Part shown: one piece after another, positions 52,977-61,167 of the stretch
How the letters are laid out: every line of letters starts with the position of its first letter
How positions within the stretch are numbered: the first letter of the stretch is position 1
NCBI GenBank assembly: GCA_964439395.1
Contig: CAYTNV010000014.1
Coordinates: forward strand, 1 to 64,000
Source: JAUUSJ01 sp964439395
GTDB lineage: Bacteria; Bacillota; Clostridia; Lachnospirales; Lachnospiraceae
Direction: 5' to 3'
Length of the DNA stretch: 64,000 bases
Translations under genes and position numbers: made by a program
The notes under the pieces: model-generated
What the model saw: the letters and a program-made list of their open reading frames with translations, nothing else
Databases searched by the model: none
What the model was told of the DNA's origin: nothing

Positions 52977-54038
52977 GTGAATAATTTGAGAGTAAAAAAA
53001 AGTATTGTGGGGATAGTTTTTTTGATATTATGCTTAGGACTTATATCATGTAAGCATAATATTTTGACAATGAGATATAAAGAAAACATGGAAGGGGAAG
53101 AAAGTTTAAGTGATAAAGTGGAAAAGAGTAAAAAGGATGCGATTCAGGGAACAGAGATTGTAGAAATTTATATTATAACTCCATCCTATGTCAATCCATT
53201 TTTTAAGGCGGAAGCAGAGGCGATAACGAAAAAATTGAAGGAATATGGGTATCAAGTACGAGTCGTTTCTCATACAGATAATACTAAAGAGCAGGAGGAG
53301 CTATTTGAAGAGGCGGTAGAAGGTGGAGCGGCTGCGGTCATTTGCGATAATGCGGATAGTAAACTTTCGGCAGAGATGATTGCCAAGGCAAAAGAGGAGG
53401 GAATACTTACCGTTTTAGTTGACCGAGGCATTGAAGAACAGGGGATTGCTTTCGCTCAGGTTTTGTCTGATAATTATCAGGGAGCTGCTCTGGTAGTACA
53501 GCAATTTATAAAAGAGATGGATGGAGAGGGAAAATATATTGAACTTCTTGGACTTGAATCAGATGAGAATGCTACTATCCGAAGTGATACGTTTCACACA
53601 TATTTGGATATCACAGAGGGGATGGAAATGATTGCAAAAAAGAGAGCTGATTGGGATTTTACGAAGGCGAAGGAAATTGTCTCTGATTTATTAGAGAAGA
53701 ATCCAGATGTGAAGGGAATTATATGTGGAAATGATACAATGGCGCTAGGTGCGTTAGATGCTGTGAAAGACGCTGATTTAGACCACGAGGTAATTATTAC
53801 AGGAATCGATGGAAGCGATGATGTAATTGATGAAATAAAAAAAGGCAATATAAAAGCTACAGTGCTTCAACCAGTAGATAAGATTGCAGATTTTGCAGTG
53901 ACAGAAATTCATGATTATCTGACAGAAAAAAAGGAGACGCCCGTAGAGGTACAGCTTATTTCATGTGTACTAGTGACAGAAGAAAATGCAGATAATGTCT
54001 CAAATTTTGAGTATCGTGAGTCGGAAGAAAAAGAGTAA
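52977..54038 (+). CDS. Sugar ABC transporter substrate-binding lipoprotein (type 1 periplasmic-binding fold)
   Basis: A 353-aa lipoprotein with signal peptide and lipobox GLISC (Cys about residue 22). The Peripla_BP_4 fold is indicated by YIITPSYVNPFFKAEAEAIT, GAAAVICDNADS, LVDRGIEEQG, SDNYQGAALVVQQF, ICGNDTMALGALDAV and ITGIDGSDDVIDEI. Related proteins bind ribose, galactose or similar sugars. No permease or ATPase gene is adjacent. The start is ambiguous: GTG 52977 is taken; TTG 52986 is possible; the ribosome site is weak. Confidence 0.85.
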   Translation: MNNLRVKKSIVGIVFLILCLGLISCKHNILTMRYKENMEGEESLSDKVEKSKKDAIQGTEIVEIYIITPSYVNPFFKAEAEAITKKLKEYGYQVRVVSHTDNTKEQEELFEEAVEGGAAAVICDNADSKLSAEMIAKAKEEGILTVLVDRGIEEQGIAFAQVLSDNYQGAALVVQQFIKEMDGEGKYIELLGLESDENATIRSDTFHTYLDITEGMEMIAKKRADWDFTKAKEIVSDLLEKNPDVKGIICGNDTMALGALDAVKDADLDHEVIITGIDGSDDVIDEIKKGNIKATVLQPVDKIADFAVTEIHDYLTEKKETPVEVQLISCVLVTEENADNVSNFEYRESEEKE

Positions 54039-54081
54039 GAAGCGACAAACAAAGTTCAGTGAAATAAAACAAAAGTCGCGC

Positions 54082-54111
54082 TTGACTAAAACTATTTTTG
54101 CATAGTAGAAT
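54082..54111 (+). promoter_or_regulatory. Promoter of candidate sRNA/leader
   Basis: TTGACT (54082-54087), 18-bp spacer, TAGAAT (54106-54111). There is no ORF in the following 200 nt. Confidence 0.55.
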
Positions 54112-54117
54112 GAGAAG

Positions 54118-54321
54118 ACAGACAAAGGTAATAAAAAACGAATCTTAATAAGAAAAAATATCCATAAGACCAGTTGACCTTGCTATAGAATATGGAAAAT
54201 CCATATTGTATATAACATCCAATACTGATCAGACTGTGAAGTTTTCTTCATGTAAGTCGGGCCTATTTGGCAGCAGATAATCTGCGGGACAGTGTATGTA
54301 TATTGTTCTGCGGATTTTTTT
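54118..54321 (+). ncRNA. Candidate structured RNA, about 200 nt, with own terminator
   Basis: Between a promoter and a 15-bp terminator stem with several G-U pairs (54279-54293 with 54302-54316, then TTTTTTT) there is no ORF. Internal hairpins include AATATGG/CCATATT with a 5-nt loop, GAAG/CTTC, and an alternative GCAGAT/ATCTGC pairing that would compete with the terminator. The competing pairings suggest a riboswitch-like switch upstream of the metal transporter gene at 54478, but no known metal-riboswitch consensus was recognised. It could equally be a free sRNA. Confidence 0.5.
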
Positions 54322-54477
54322 ATTTTCTAGAAAGTACGATTGTTCTGTTTTTTCGGAACTTTCATAGTAAATAAAAATACTCCGCTATTTGGAAACAATA
54401 ATTTATTTGTTAGTTAAGTGAATTGTCTAAATAATATTGAGACAGATACAATAATAGAAAGAAACGGGGTATGAAAA

Positions 54478-55401
54478 ATGAAACAAAATCAAGAAAGAAT
54501 AAATTTAACAGATAAGGAAAAGAAAAAAATAGCGATGCATGTGTCCCATACGAGTATCGGAGTGAATATGATATTATCCGTTGGAAAATTATTAGCGGGA
54601 TTGTTGGCTCACTCTAGTGCGATGATTTCTGATGCGATTCATTCCGCTTCAGATGTATTTAGTACATTAATAGTGATTATTGGAATCTATATTTCTAGTA
54701 AGGAATCTGATAAAGAGCATCAGTACGGACATGAGAGATTTGAATGTGTTGCTTCTATTATTTTAGCGACCGTGCTTGCGCTTACTGGACTTGCGATAGG
54801 ATATCAGGGGCTTACTAAGATTATTGGTGGAATGCATGGCGAGGAACTTATTATTCCTGGAAAGTTGGCACTTATAGCTGCATTCATCTCCATCATAGTA
54901 AAAGAGGGAATGTATTGGTATACAAGAAATGCGGCGAAGAAGATTAAGTCTGGTGCGCTTATGGCAGATGCATGGCATCATAGAAGTGATGCATTATCTT
55001 CCATCGGAAGTTTAGTTGGTATCGGAGCAGCGATTCTTGGATTTCCAATTTTTGATTCGATTGCAAGTGTTGCCATTTGTTTTTGTATTTTTAAAGTAGC
55101 TTACGATATTTATAAAGATGCTGTATCTAAGATGTTAGATACTTCCTGTGACCAAGAGATAAATGAGAAGATGGAGGCAGTGATTTTAGCACAGGATGGC
55201 GTGAAAGACGTAGATTTATTGAAAACGAGATTATTCGGCTCTAAAATCTATGTTGATGTGGAAATTAGTGCAGATGCTTCTCTGACATTAGAAGCTTCTC
55301 ATGCAATTGCGGAGAAGGTGCATAATAAAATCGAGGAAGAATTTGAGGATGTAAAGCATTGTATGGTTCATGTAAATCCTTATACAGAAAAGATAGCATA
55401 A
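54478..55401 (+). CDS. Cation diffusion facilitator transporter
   Basis: A 307-aa CDF (ZnT/CzcD/FieF-like) metal exporter with six membrane helices and a C-terminal cytoplasmic domain. Metal ligands are in MISDAIHSASDVFSTLIVII and LMADAWHHRSDALSSIGSL (AWHHRSD form). C-terminal KMLDTSCDQEINEKMEAVIL and CMVHVNPY are also typical. It exchanges divalent cations for protons; the metal is not predictable. A candidate switching RNA lies upstream. Confidence 0.93.
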   Translation: MKQNQERINLTDKEKKKIAMHVSHTSIGVNMILSVGKLLAGLLAHSSAMISDAIHSASDVFSTLIVIIGIYISSKESDKEHQYGHERFECVASIILATVLALTGLAIGYQGLTKIIGGMHGEELIIPGKLALIAAFISIIVKEGMYWYTRNAAKKIKSGALMADAWHHRSDALSSIGSLVGIGAAILGFPIFDSIASVAICFCIFKVAYDIYKDAVSKMLDTSCDQEINEKMEAVILAQDGVKDVDLLKTRLFGSKIYVDVEISADASLTLEASHAIAEKVHNKIEEEFEDVKHCMVHVNPYTEKIA

Positions 55402-55422
55402 AATTATGATTCGACAAAGAGG

Positions 55423-55452
55423 AGAGAGTAGAGAAAATCTATTCTCTTTTCT
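55423..55452 (+). terminator. Terminator after the CDF gene
   Basis: AGAGAGTAGA (55423-55432) pairs with TCTATTCTCT (55438-55447), one G-U, followed by TTTCTTT. Confidence 0.8.
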
Positions 55453-55660
55453 TTATTTTAATGGAGCATAACTTTCGTTTTTAAGTATAAGTCAGTATAG
55501 GATGTTGAATTATCTTATTGGCATAAAATATATAAAAATGTCCGTGCTGTTAATACAATTGTACTAAAAATATAGCACAAATTTAGGGGAAGATATTTTA
55601 TAAAAATAGGAAAAAATGAATGAAAATCTTCTTTTTTATGCAAAAATCAATGACATTAGC

Positions 55661-55689
55661 TTGTGATTTCAAATGGGTTATGCTATACT
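55661..55689 (+). promoter_or_regulatory. Promoter of thrC
   Basis: TTGTGA (55661-55666), 17-bp spacer, TATACT (55684-55689), leaving a leader of about 120 nt. No T-box sequence is seen in the leader. The 55453-55660 part shows only a TACAATTGTA palindrome near 55555. Confidence 0.6.
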
Positions 55690-55818
55690 AAGTGGCGTAA
55701 TAACAAAGAATATAAAATTTGAGGTCGATTGTGACAAAAACATAGATGAGATTCGTGGTTTTTTCTATATATAAAGCAATCTGACTTTTAAGAAATATAA
55801 GAAAGGTTTGGTAAAAAA

Positions 55819-57306
55819 ATGAATCTTATGTATAAAAGTACAAGAAATAGTGCTGAGAAGGTAACAGCTTCTGAGGCAATTTTAAGAGGTTTGGCAAAGA
55901 ATGCTGGTCTTTATGTTCCAGAAGAAATTCCAGCACTTGAAAAGACAATGAGAGAGTTAGCTCCTATGAGTTATCAAGAAACTGCTTACGAGGTAATGAA
56001 ATTATTTTTGACAGATTTCACAGAGGAAGAATTAAAATACTGTATTGAACATGCTTATGATAAGAAGTTTGACACAGAAGAGATTGCTCCACTTGTAAAA
56101 GCAGACGGGGCATATTATTTAGAGCTATTTCACGGTTCTACTATTGCTTTTAAAGATATGGCACTTTCCATCTTACCTTATCTTTTGACAACATCTGCAA
56201 AAAAGAATCATATTAAAAATGAAATTGTAATCCTCACAGCTACTTCTGGTGATACAGGTAAGGCTGCATTGGCAGGATTTGCGGATGTAGAGGGAACAAA
56301 GATTATCGTATTTTATCCAAAGTCTGGTGTCAGCCCAATTCAGGAAAAACAGATGGTGACACAAAAAGGAGATAATACATACGTAATCGGAATTAAAGGA
56401 AACTTTGATGATGCTCAGACAGGTGTAAAGAAAATGTTCTCCGACGCAAAATTAGCGAAAGAGATGGATGAGGCTGGATATCAATTTTCTTCTGCGAACT
56501 CTATTAATGTAGGGCGTTTAGTTCCACAGATTGTCTACTATGTATATGCTTACGCAAAAATGCTTGAGAATGGAGAAATTACAGATGGCGAAGAAATCAA
56601 TGTAGTTGTTCCTACAGGAAATTTTGGAAATATTTTAGCTGCATTTTATGCAAAGCAAATGGGCGTGCCTATTGCAAAGTTAGTTTGTGCATCCAATGAG
56701 AATAAAGTATTATTTGATTTCTTTAATACAGGAAGTTACGATAAAAATAGAGAGTTTATTTTGACATCTTCCCCATCTATGGATATCTTAATTTCTAGCA
56801 ACTTAGAGCGCTTAATTTATCGTATCTGCGGACATGATTCTGAGAAAAATGTAGAGTTTATGAGCCAGCTTTCTAAAGAGGGTGTTTATGAGATTACAGA
56901 TGAGATGAAAAAAGAATTAGCAGATTTTTATGGTGGATATGCGAGTGAGGAAGAGACAGCGCAGGTTATAAAAGAAATCTATGATAAGACAGGATATATT
57001 ATTGACACTCACACTGCGGTGGCAGCAAAAGTGTATAAGAAATATAAAGAAGAGACAAAAGATGGGAAAAAGGCTGTTATTGCATCCACAGCCAGTCCAT
57101 ATAAATTCACAAGAAGTGTTATGAATGCAGTTAGTGGTGACATAGAAGGCAAAAGTGATTTCGAGTTAGTTGACGAGTTAAATCAGATTTCTGGTGTTGC
57201 AGTTCCAAATGCAATTGAGGAGATTAGAACAGCACCAGTACTTCATGATATTGTTTGTGAGACAGAAGATATGGAAAAAGAGGTAAGGAAAATTTTAGGC
57301 TGCTAG
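55819..57306 (+). CDS. thrC: Threonine synthase
   Basis: A 495-aa PLP enzyme of the longer threonine synthase class, converting O-phosphohomoserine to threonine. STRNSAEKVTASEAILRGLA at the start; PLP Lys in ELFHGSTIAFKDMALS; ILTATSGDTGKAALAGF and VVPTGNFGNILAAFYAKQMG bind the cofactor phosphate. AAGAAAGG precedes ATG 55819. Confidence 0.95.
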   Translation: MNLMYKSTRNSAEKVTASEAILRGLAKNAGLYVPEEIPALEKTMRELAPMSYQETAYEVMKLFLTDFTEEELKYCIEHAYDKKFDTEEIAPLVKADGAYYLELFHGSTIAFKDMALSILPYLLTTSAKKNHIKNEIVILTATSGDTGKAALAGFADVEGTKIIVFYPKSGVSPIQEKQMVTQKGDNTYVIGIKGNFDDAQTGVKKMFSDAKLAKEMDEAGYQFSSANSINVGRLVPQIVYYVYAYAKMLENGEITDGEEINVVVPTGNFGNILAAFYAKQMGVPIAKLVCASNENKVLFDFFNTGSYDKNREFILTSSPSMDILISSNLERLIYRICGHDSEKNVEFMSQLSKEGVYEITDEMKKELADFYGGYASEEETAQVIKEIYDKTGYIIDTHTAVAAKVYKKYKEETKDGKKAVIASTASPYKFTRSVMNAVSGDIEGKSDFELVDELNQISGVAVPNAIEEIRTAPVLHDIVCETEDMEKEVRKILGC

Positions 57307-57393
57307 TATGGACTAGTGAGAAAATAAGCAAGTAGGTCTGCTGGAATATTAGCCAGATAGTTTGGATTTGTACTGTTAGAAAAGAGGAATAAT

Positions 57394-57645
57394 TTGGTAC
57401 AATTAGGAGTAATTGAGGTTGATATACATGAGATGAATCAATACGAGGCAAAGACCTATATTGATTCTCAGCTAAAACATGCTAAAAAGAATACGTATAG
57501 ATTGAGAGTTATACATGGGTTTCACGGAGGAACGAAACTACGAGAAATGGTGAGGACGAGATATCGAAATCACCCAAAAGTGCTTAGAATTGAAATTGGA
57601 GCAAATCTAGGAGAGACAGATTTAGTGCTTCGCGAATTATTTTAA
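57394..57645 (+). CDS. Small Smr-domain protein
   Basis: An 83-aa protein starting with TTG (AGAGGA upstream) and consisting of one Smr (MutS2 C-terminal-like) domain: VIEVDIHEMNQYEAKTYIDS, LRVIHGFHGGTKLREMVRTR. Smr domains nick DNA or cut RNA; this one has IHGFHGG where the usual core is HG-x-G-x-G-x-L, as in other Clostridial standalone Smr proteins. Function unknown. Confidence 0.8.
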   Translation: MVQLGVIEVDIHEMNQYEAKTYIDSQLKHAKKNTYRLRVIHGFHGGTKLREMVRTRYRNHPKVLRIEIGANLGETDLVLRELF

Positions 57646-57656
57646 TATATTATATG

Positions 57657-57706
57657 AAAAATACTCCCACCCCTGAGTGAAATATAAGGGGCGGGAGTAT
57701 TTTTTA
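57657..57706. terminator. Bidirectional terminator between the Smr gene and queC
   Basis: AAAAATACTCCCACCCCT pairs with AGGGGCGGGAGTATTTTT (one mismatch), ending in T on the plus strand and, reversed, on the minus strand. The right arm overlaps the queC stop region. Confidence 0.9.
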
Positions 57707-58384
57707 CTGCTCTGACTCAACTTTAGCTTCTTTTTCCGCTAAATATTTTTTTAATCCTTTACTTCTTAATTTACAGGCAGGGCAGTTTCCGCATCCGTCT
57801 CCGATAATACCATTATAGCAAGTGAGAGTTTCATTTCTGATAATATCTAGTACGCCGAGCTCATCTGCAAGTGCCCAAGTTTCTTTCTTATCAATCCACA
57901 TAAGAGGTGTGACAATATCAAATTGATAATCCATAGCTAAATTAAGAGATACATTTAAGGATTTGATAAACACATCACGACAGTCTGGATATCCACTAAA
58001 ATCACTCTGAGATACGCCAGTAATGATATCTGTAATACCTCTTTGTTTAGCAAAGATAGCTGCAAATGTTAAAAATAGCATATTTCTTCCATCGACGAAG
58101 GAGTTTGGAGTTCCAACTTCAGGAGCCTCTGTGTCAACTGGAATATTGTCTCTCGTAAGAGAATTTGGAGCTAATTTGCCAAGAAGAGACATATCTAAGA
58201 CATGATGCTCAATTCCATAGTTATCGCAGATTTGTCTTGCATATTTTAATTCTAAAATATGTTTTTGATTGTAATCAAAAGAAATTGCGATTGTATTTTC
58301 GTAGTTTTTTCTCGCCCAAAAAAGGCAAGTTGTGCTGTCTTGTCCACCGCTCAATACGACAAGAGCAATTTTGTTCTTTTTCAT
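57704..58384 (-). CDS. queC: 7-cyano-7-deazaguanine (preQ0) synthase
   Basis: A 226-aa enzyme using ATP and ammonia to turn carboxydeazaguanine into preQ0. N-terminal PP-loop LSGGQDSTTCLFWA; C-terminal zinc site CGNCPACKLR plus the upstream Cys in TLTCYNGIIGDGC. AAAGGAG precedes ATG 58384. Last gene of the queD-queE-folE-queC unit. Confidence 0.96.
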   Translation of the reverse strand: MKKNKIALVVLSGGQDSTTCLFWARKNYENTIAISFDYNQKHILELKYARQICDNYGIEHHVLDMSLLGKLAPNSLTRDNIPVDTEAPEVGTPNSFVDGRNMLFLTFAAIFAKQRGITDIITGVSQSDFSGYPDCRDVFIKSLNVSLNLAMDYQFDIVTPLMWIDKKETWALADELGVLDIIRNETLTCYNGIIGDGCGNCPACKLRSKGLKKYLAEKEAKVESEQ

Positions 58385-58457
58385 ATAAATTTTCTCCTTT
58401 TTATTTATTCTTTAAGAATACGTTTACCTTTTTTTGAGATAAGATGAAATGACAGTA

Positions 58458-59048
58458 TTACTGTGCCATCATCATATATAATTTATTTTGCAATGCTATA
58501 TCTGTCTGAAAACGTCCTCTCAATGTAGTGGAGACTGTTGTGCTATGCGGTTTTTTGATACCTCGTGCACTCATACAGCTATGGCAACCTTTGATGATGA
58601 CTGCCACATCAGGGGAATCAGATGCCTCTTGCATAATTTCTGCGATATCGCTGCCGATTCTTTCTTGAAGTTGAAGACGCTTAGAAACCATGTCAGCAAT
58701 TCGAGCAATCTTGCTCAGACCAAGGACACGGGTTGTCGGGAGATAGGCAATTGCTACTTTCATATCGTACATAAGAGCCATATGATGCTCACAGTAGCTG
58801 AAAATGTCGATATCTTTTACTAGGACGATATCATTGCTCTGGCTGTCAATACTTAAATCATCCTGAAATGATTTGCAAAACATTTCTGCAATTTCATGGT
58901 TTGAATAATTCATTCCCTCGAATACCTCGGCATACATATTTGCTACTCGCTTTGGAGTGTCAACTAATCCCTCTCTATCGGGATTATCGCCAAGAGCAAC
59001 CAAAATTCCACGGATATGTTCTTCGATTGCTGCTTTGTCAATAGCCAT
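58458..59048 (-). CDS. folE: GTP cyclohydrolase I
   Basis: A 196-aa zinc enzyme forming dihydroneopterin triphosphate from GTP. FSYCEHHMALMYDMKVAIAY, GLSKIARIADMVSKRLQLQE and GCHSCMSARGI contain the zinc Cys/His and catalytic residues. Its place between queE and queC points to the queuosine route as its main job, although folate synthesis shares the product. Confidence 0.96.
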   Translation of the reverse strand: MAIDKAAIEEHIRGILVALGDNPDREGLVDTPKRVANMYAEVFEGMNYSNHEIAEMFCKSFQDDLSIDSQSNDIVLVKDIDIFSYCEHHMALMYDMKVAIAYLPTTRVLGLSKIARIADMVSKRLQLQERIGSDIAEIMQEASDSPDVAVIIKGCHSCMSARGIKKPHSTTVSTTLRGRFQTDIALQNKLYMMMAQ

Positions 59049-59063
59049 TTTTATTCCTTCTTT

Positions 59064-59729
59064 CTAAACCCCACGCTCATCAGGGGACCATATAATTTTG
59101 TGAAGCTGTAGCTGTAGATTCACTTTATTTAATCTTTGCTCTATCATAAAATTTACAATATCTTTTGGGTCTATTTTTCCAAAAACGGGACTAAAATAAA
59201 TAGAGCAGCGATCTAATAATTGATAGTTATTTATAATATGTTTCGCAACCTCTAAGTCGTTGTGGTCGCCGACAACAAACTTGACGGTATCGTCTTTTCT
59301 TAAATAAGAAAAATTGGATAAATTCATAAAAGCTTCCATACCGCTTCCAGGAAGCTTATAGTCCATTGTAAAATGTGGACCGTTTAAAAGATGAGAAAAC
59401 GGCTCCAAATTTACACTTCCGTTTGTCTCAATTTCTACGTAAAGATTCTCATCCTTTGACAATTTCTCTAGTAGAGTTAAAATTTCTGGAACGAGAAGGG
59501 GTTCTCCGCCAGTCAGGGTAATATTAGTAACTTTTGTGGAGCGAATATATTCATAAATCTCGTTAGCACTTAAATTTTCGCATGGAACATCTGTTTTATT
59601 TGCCCATGTCGTATCGCAAAAGCTACAGTTAAGATTGCATCCAGCAAAGCGGATGAAAACAGATAATTGTCCACAACGAGTTCCCTCACCATTAATACTG
59701 ATAAATTTTTCTACAATAGGGTATGTCAT
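59064..59729 (-). CDS. queE: 7-carboxy-7-deazaguanine synthase
   Basis: A 221-aa radical SAM enzyme performing the ring contraction of carboxytetrahydropterin. The cluster motif is GCNLNCSFCDT (CxxxCxxC), preceded by FISINGEGTRCGQLSVFIRF; TLTGGEPLL and TNGSVNLEPF bind SAM. It starts 7 nt after queD. Confidence 0.95.
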   Translation of the reverse strand: MTYPIVEKFISINGEGTRCGQLSVFIRFAGCNLNCSFCDTTWANKTDVPCENLSANEIYEYIRSTKVTNITLTGGEPLLVPEILTLLEKLSKDENLYVEIETNGSVNLEPFSHLLNGPHFTMDYKLPGSGMEAFMNLSNFSYLRKDDTVKFVVGDHNDLEVAKHIINNYQLLDRCSIYFSPVFGKIDPKDIVNFMIEQRLNKVNLQLQLHKIIWSPDERGV

Positions 59730-59735
59730 GGTAAC

Positions 59736-60158
59736 CTACCTTTCTCTGTAGGAGGCACAGTTTGTCGGTGTCTCGTAAATTGTTGCGCTAGTTACCTGGT
59801 AGCCGAGTTTTTTTGTTTTATCGTAGAAATATTTTGCAAAATTTTCTGCAGTAGGACGAAATGGAATCTCAATAATATTAAATTCTTCCTCGAGCAGAGC
59901 TTCCAACGTCTTTGGTTTTAGAGTACCTTCTTCTATAATAAAGGCATGGTCAAAAGAATCGGCGAGTGATTTTACATCTTTTTTGAGTGAACCAAAATCG
60001 ACGAGCATTCCACGAGACTGTCTGTCTTGACAAAGCTTTTCGCCCTCCACTTCGATACAAACTCTCCATCTATGACCATGAATATTTTTACATTTCCCAG
60101 AATAGTCTGCTAAAAAATGGGCAGCGTCAAAAGATGCTTCTGTTTTTAATGTATACAT
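59736..60158 (-). CDS. queD: 6-carboxy-5,6,7,8-tetrahydropterin synthase
   Basis: A 140-aa zinc enzyme of the PTPS fold. FDAAHFLADYSGKCKNIHGH-RWRV carries the His ligands and catalytic Cys; FGSLKKDVKSLADSFDHAFI and YETPTNCASY are also typical. ATG 60158 follows AGAAAGG; a longer in-frame start at 60248 lies in the structured repeat and is rejected. First gene of the queuosine precursor operon. Confidence 0.95.
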   Translation of the reverse strand: MYTLKTEASFDAAHFLADYSGKCKNIHGHRWRVCIEVEGEKLCQDRQSRGMLVDFGSLKKDVKSLADSFDHAFIIEEGTLKPKTLEALLEEEFNIIEIPFRPTAENFAKYFYDKTKKLGYQVTSATIYETPTNCASYRER

Positions 60159-60195
60159 AATTACAAACCTTTCTGTTTTAATATATAAATAGTAT

Positions 60196-60342
60196 TTGAT
60201 ATTCCCATGCCTGAGATTAGGGGATTCTTGCTTCTTCCTCCACTGCATCTCTCACGAAAAAGACGATGTCTTACGTGAAGCACATAAACTAGATTAGAGA
60301 GTTTTGTATATCCCACGGCGCTCTATTTATGTTTATATCCCC
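60196..60342 (-). other. Structured repeat copy 2, IS200/IS605 right-end (omegaRNA)-like, in the queD leader
   Basis: About 147 bp related to 50372-50512. Minus strand: the end hairpin AATCCCCTAATCTCAGGCAT with GGGAATATCAAA, the same order and shape as IS200/IS605 right ends. Just before it, GTGGAGGAAGAAGCAAGAAT followed by CCCCTAA could be the tail of a TnpB reading frame. Arms such as TTATGTG/CACGTAA are retained although the bases differ from copy 1. It ends 37 bp before queD, so it lies in that operon's leader if the promoter at 60406 is used. A hairpin GTCTA/TAGAC (60367-60384) lies beyond it. Confidence 0.55.
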
Positions 60343-60405
60343 ATAGCTCGGTATGATAAACTTTTTGTCTATTTTATAGTAGACGAAACATTATTATCAT
60401 AGCTG

Positions 60406-60434
60406 AGTATATCACGCTCAGAAAATGATGTCTA
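60406..60434 (-). promoter_or_regulatory. Candidate promoter of the queDE-folE-queC operon
   Basis: On the minus strand TAGACA (60434-60429), a 17-bp spacer and TATACT (60411-60406). It would give a leader of about 240 nt containing the structured repeat. Confidence 0.5.
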
Positions 60435-60727
60435 GTGAAAAAACGAAGAAAAATACAAGAAAGTACCGAGAATAGTCTAAGATTGTGCAAAGATATTGTT
60501 TTATAGTGCAGGCTATTTATTTGTAGAAATAAAGATATTTTGGAGGTATATTTTTATTAAGAAGATTGGCAGTCAGAATATGCCAATTCGATAGAAAATA
60601 AAAGAGTGGTAATTTTTTTGATTTTATGCTTGATGGAAATTTTCATAGTAAATACTAATAAAAATTAAAAAAATAAAGTTTGGATTATGTAGAATGTTTA
60701 AATTTTTTAAAAAATGAAATTTTTTTA

Positions 60728-60756
60728 TTTACAAACTGCAAAACATGTAGTATGAT
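60728..60756 (+). promoter_or_regulatory. Candidate promoter of gltB
   Basis: TTTACA (60728-60733), 17-bp spacer, TATGAT (60751-60756). It implies a long leader of about 400 nt that includes a CAATC/GATTG hairpin near 60770 and the tandem repeats at 61027. Confidence 0.5.
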
Positions 60757-61026
60757 AGTGCAAGAGCAATCGAAGAGAAAAAAATAAGAGAGGATTGTTT
60801 CTGTATTTTTACAATTATAATGGGCGTTTTACAATATTATTTAAAAGAAAAAATGAGAAAAAATGCTCATAGATAGAAAAAAGCTAAGTAAAGCAGATTA
60901 GAATAGTGAAACTGTATTCAGTATTTATTGCAAATATATGGGTTTTCTGATGAGAGGTTTATCATATTGGAAAGCCAACTACTCTGCTTGTCTGGATTTT
61001 TATACTTTAAAGAGCATACCGCATCC

Positions 61027-61141
61027 TATGCCCTACGAGCAAAGGAAACAGCTTTGCTGTTTTATAAGGTATACCCACAGGGCACACCGTATTTTATGCC
61101 CTACGGGCAAAGAAAACAGCTTTGCTGTTTTATAAGGTATA
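61027..61141. repeat. Two tandem copies of a 47-bp double-hairpin repeat
   Basis: Copies at 61027-61073 and 61095-61141 (period 68 bp) differ at only two positions. Each has two palindromes: GCCCTACGGGC (GCCCTACGAGC in copy 1) and AAAACAGC-TTT-GCTGTTTT (one base different in copy 1). The second hairpin ends in TTTT and could act as a weak terminator in front of gltB. Likely an intergenic dispersed repeat; the ORF running across it is spurious. Confidence 0.75.
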
Positions 61142-61167
61142 ATAAAGGAAGAGAGAAAGGTGATGGA

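Noticed and set aside
54118..54321. NiCo (czcD) or yybP-ykoY manganese riboswitch
   Set aside because: The location before a CDF gene is suggestive and a GCGGGACAG string occurs, but it lies within the terminator stem and the remaining conserved motifs are missing.
55402..55818. Threonine attenuator or T-box before thrC
   Set aside because: No T-box core, no run of Thr codons in a short ORF and no terminator hairpin was seen.
60159..60400. preQ1 riboswitch in the queD leader
   Set aside because: No preQ1-I pseudoknot pattern was found; the sequence instead matches the structured repeat at 50372.
60938..61135. 65-codon plus-strand ORF
   Set aside because: It is made largely of the tandem double-hairpin repeat and has no ribosome site.
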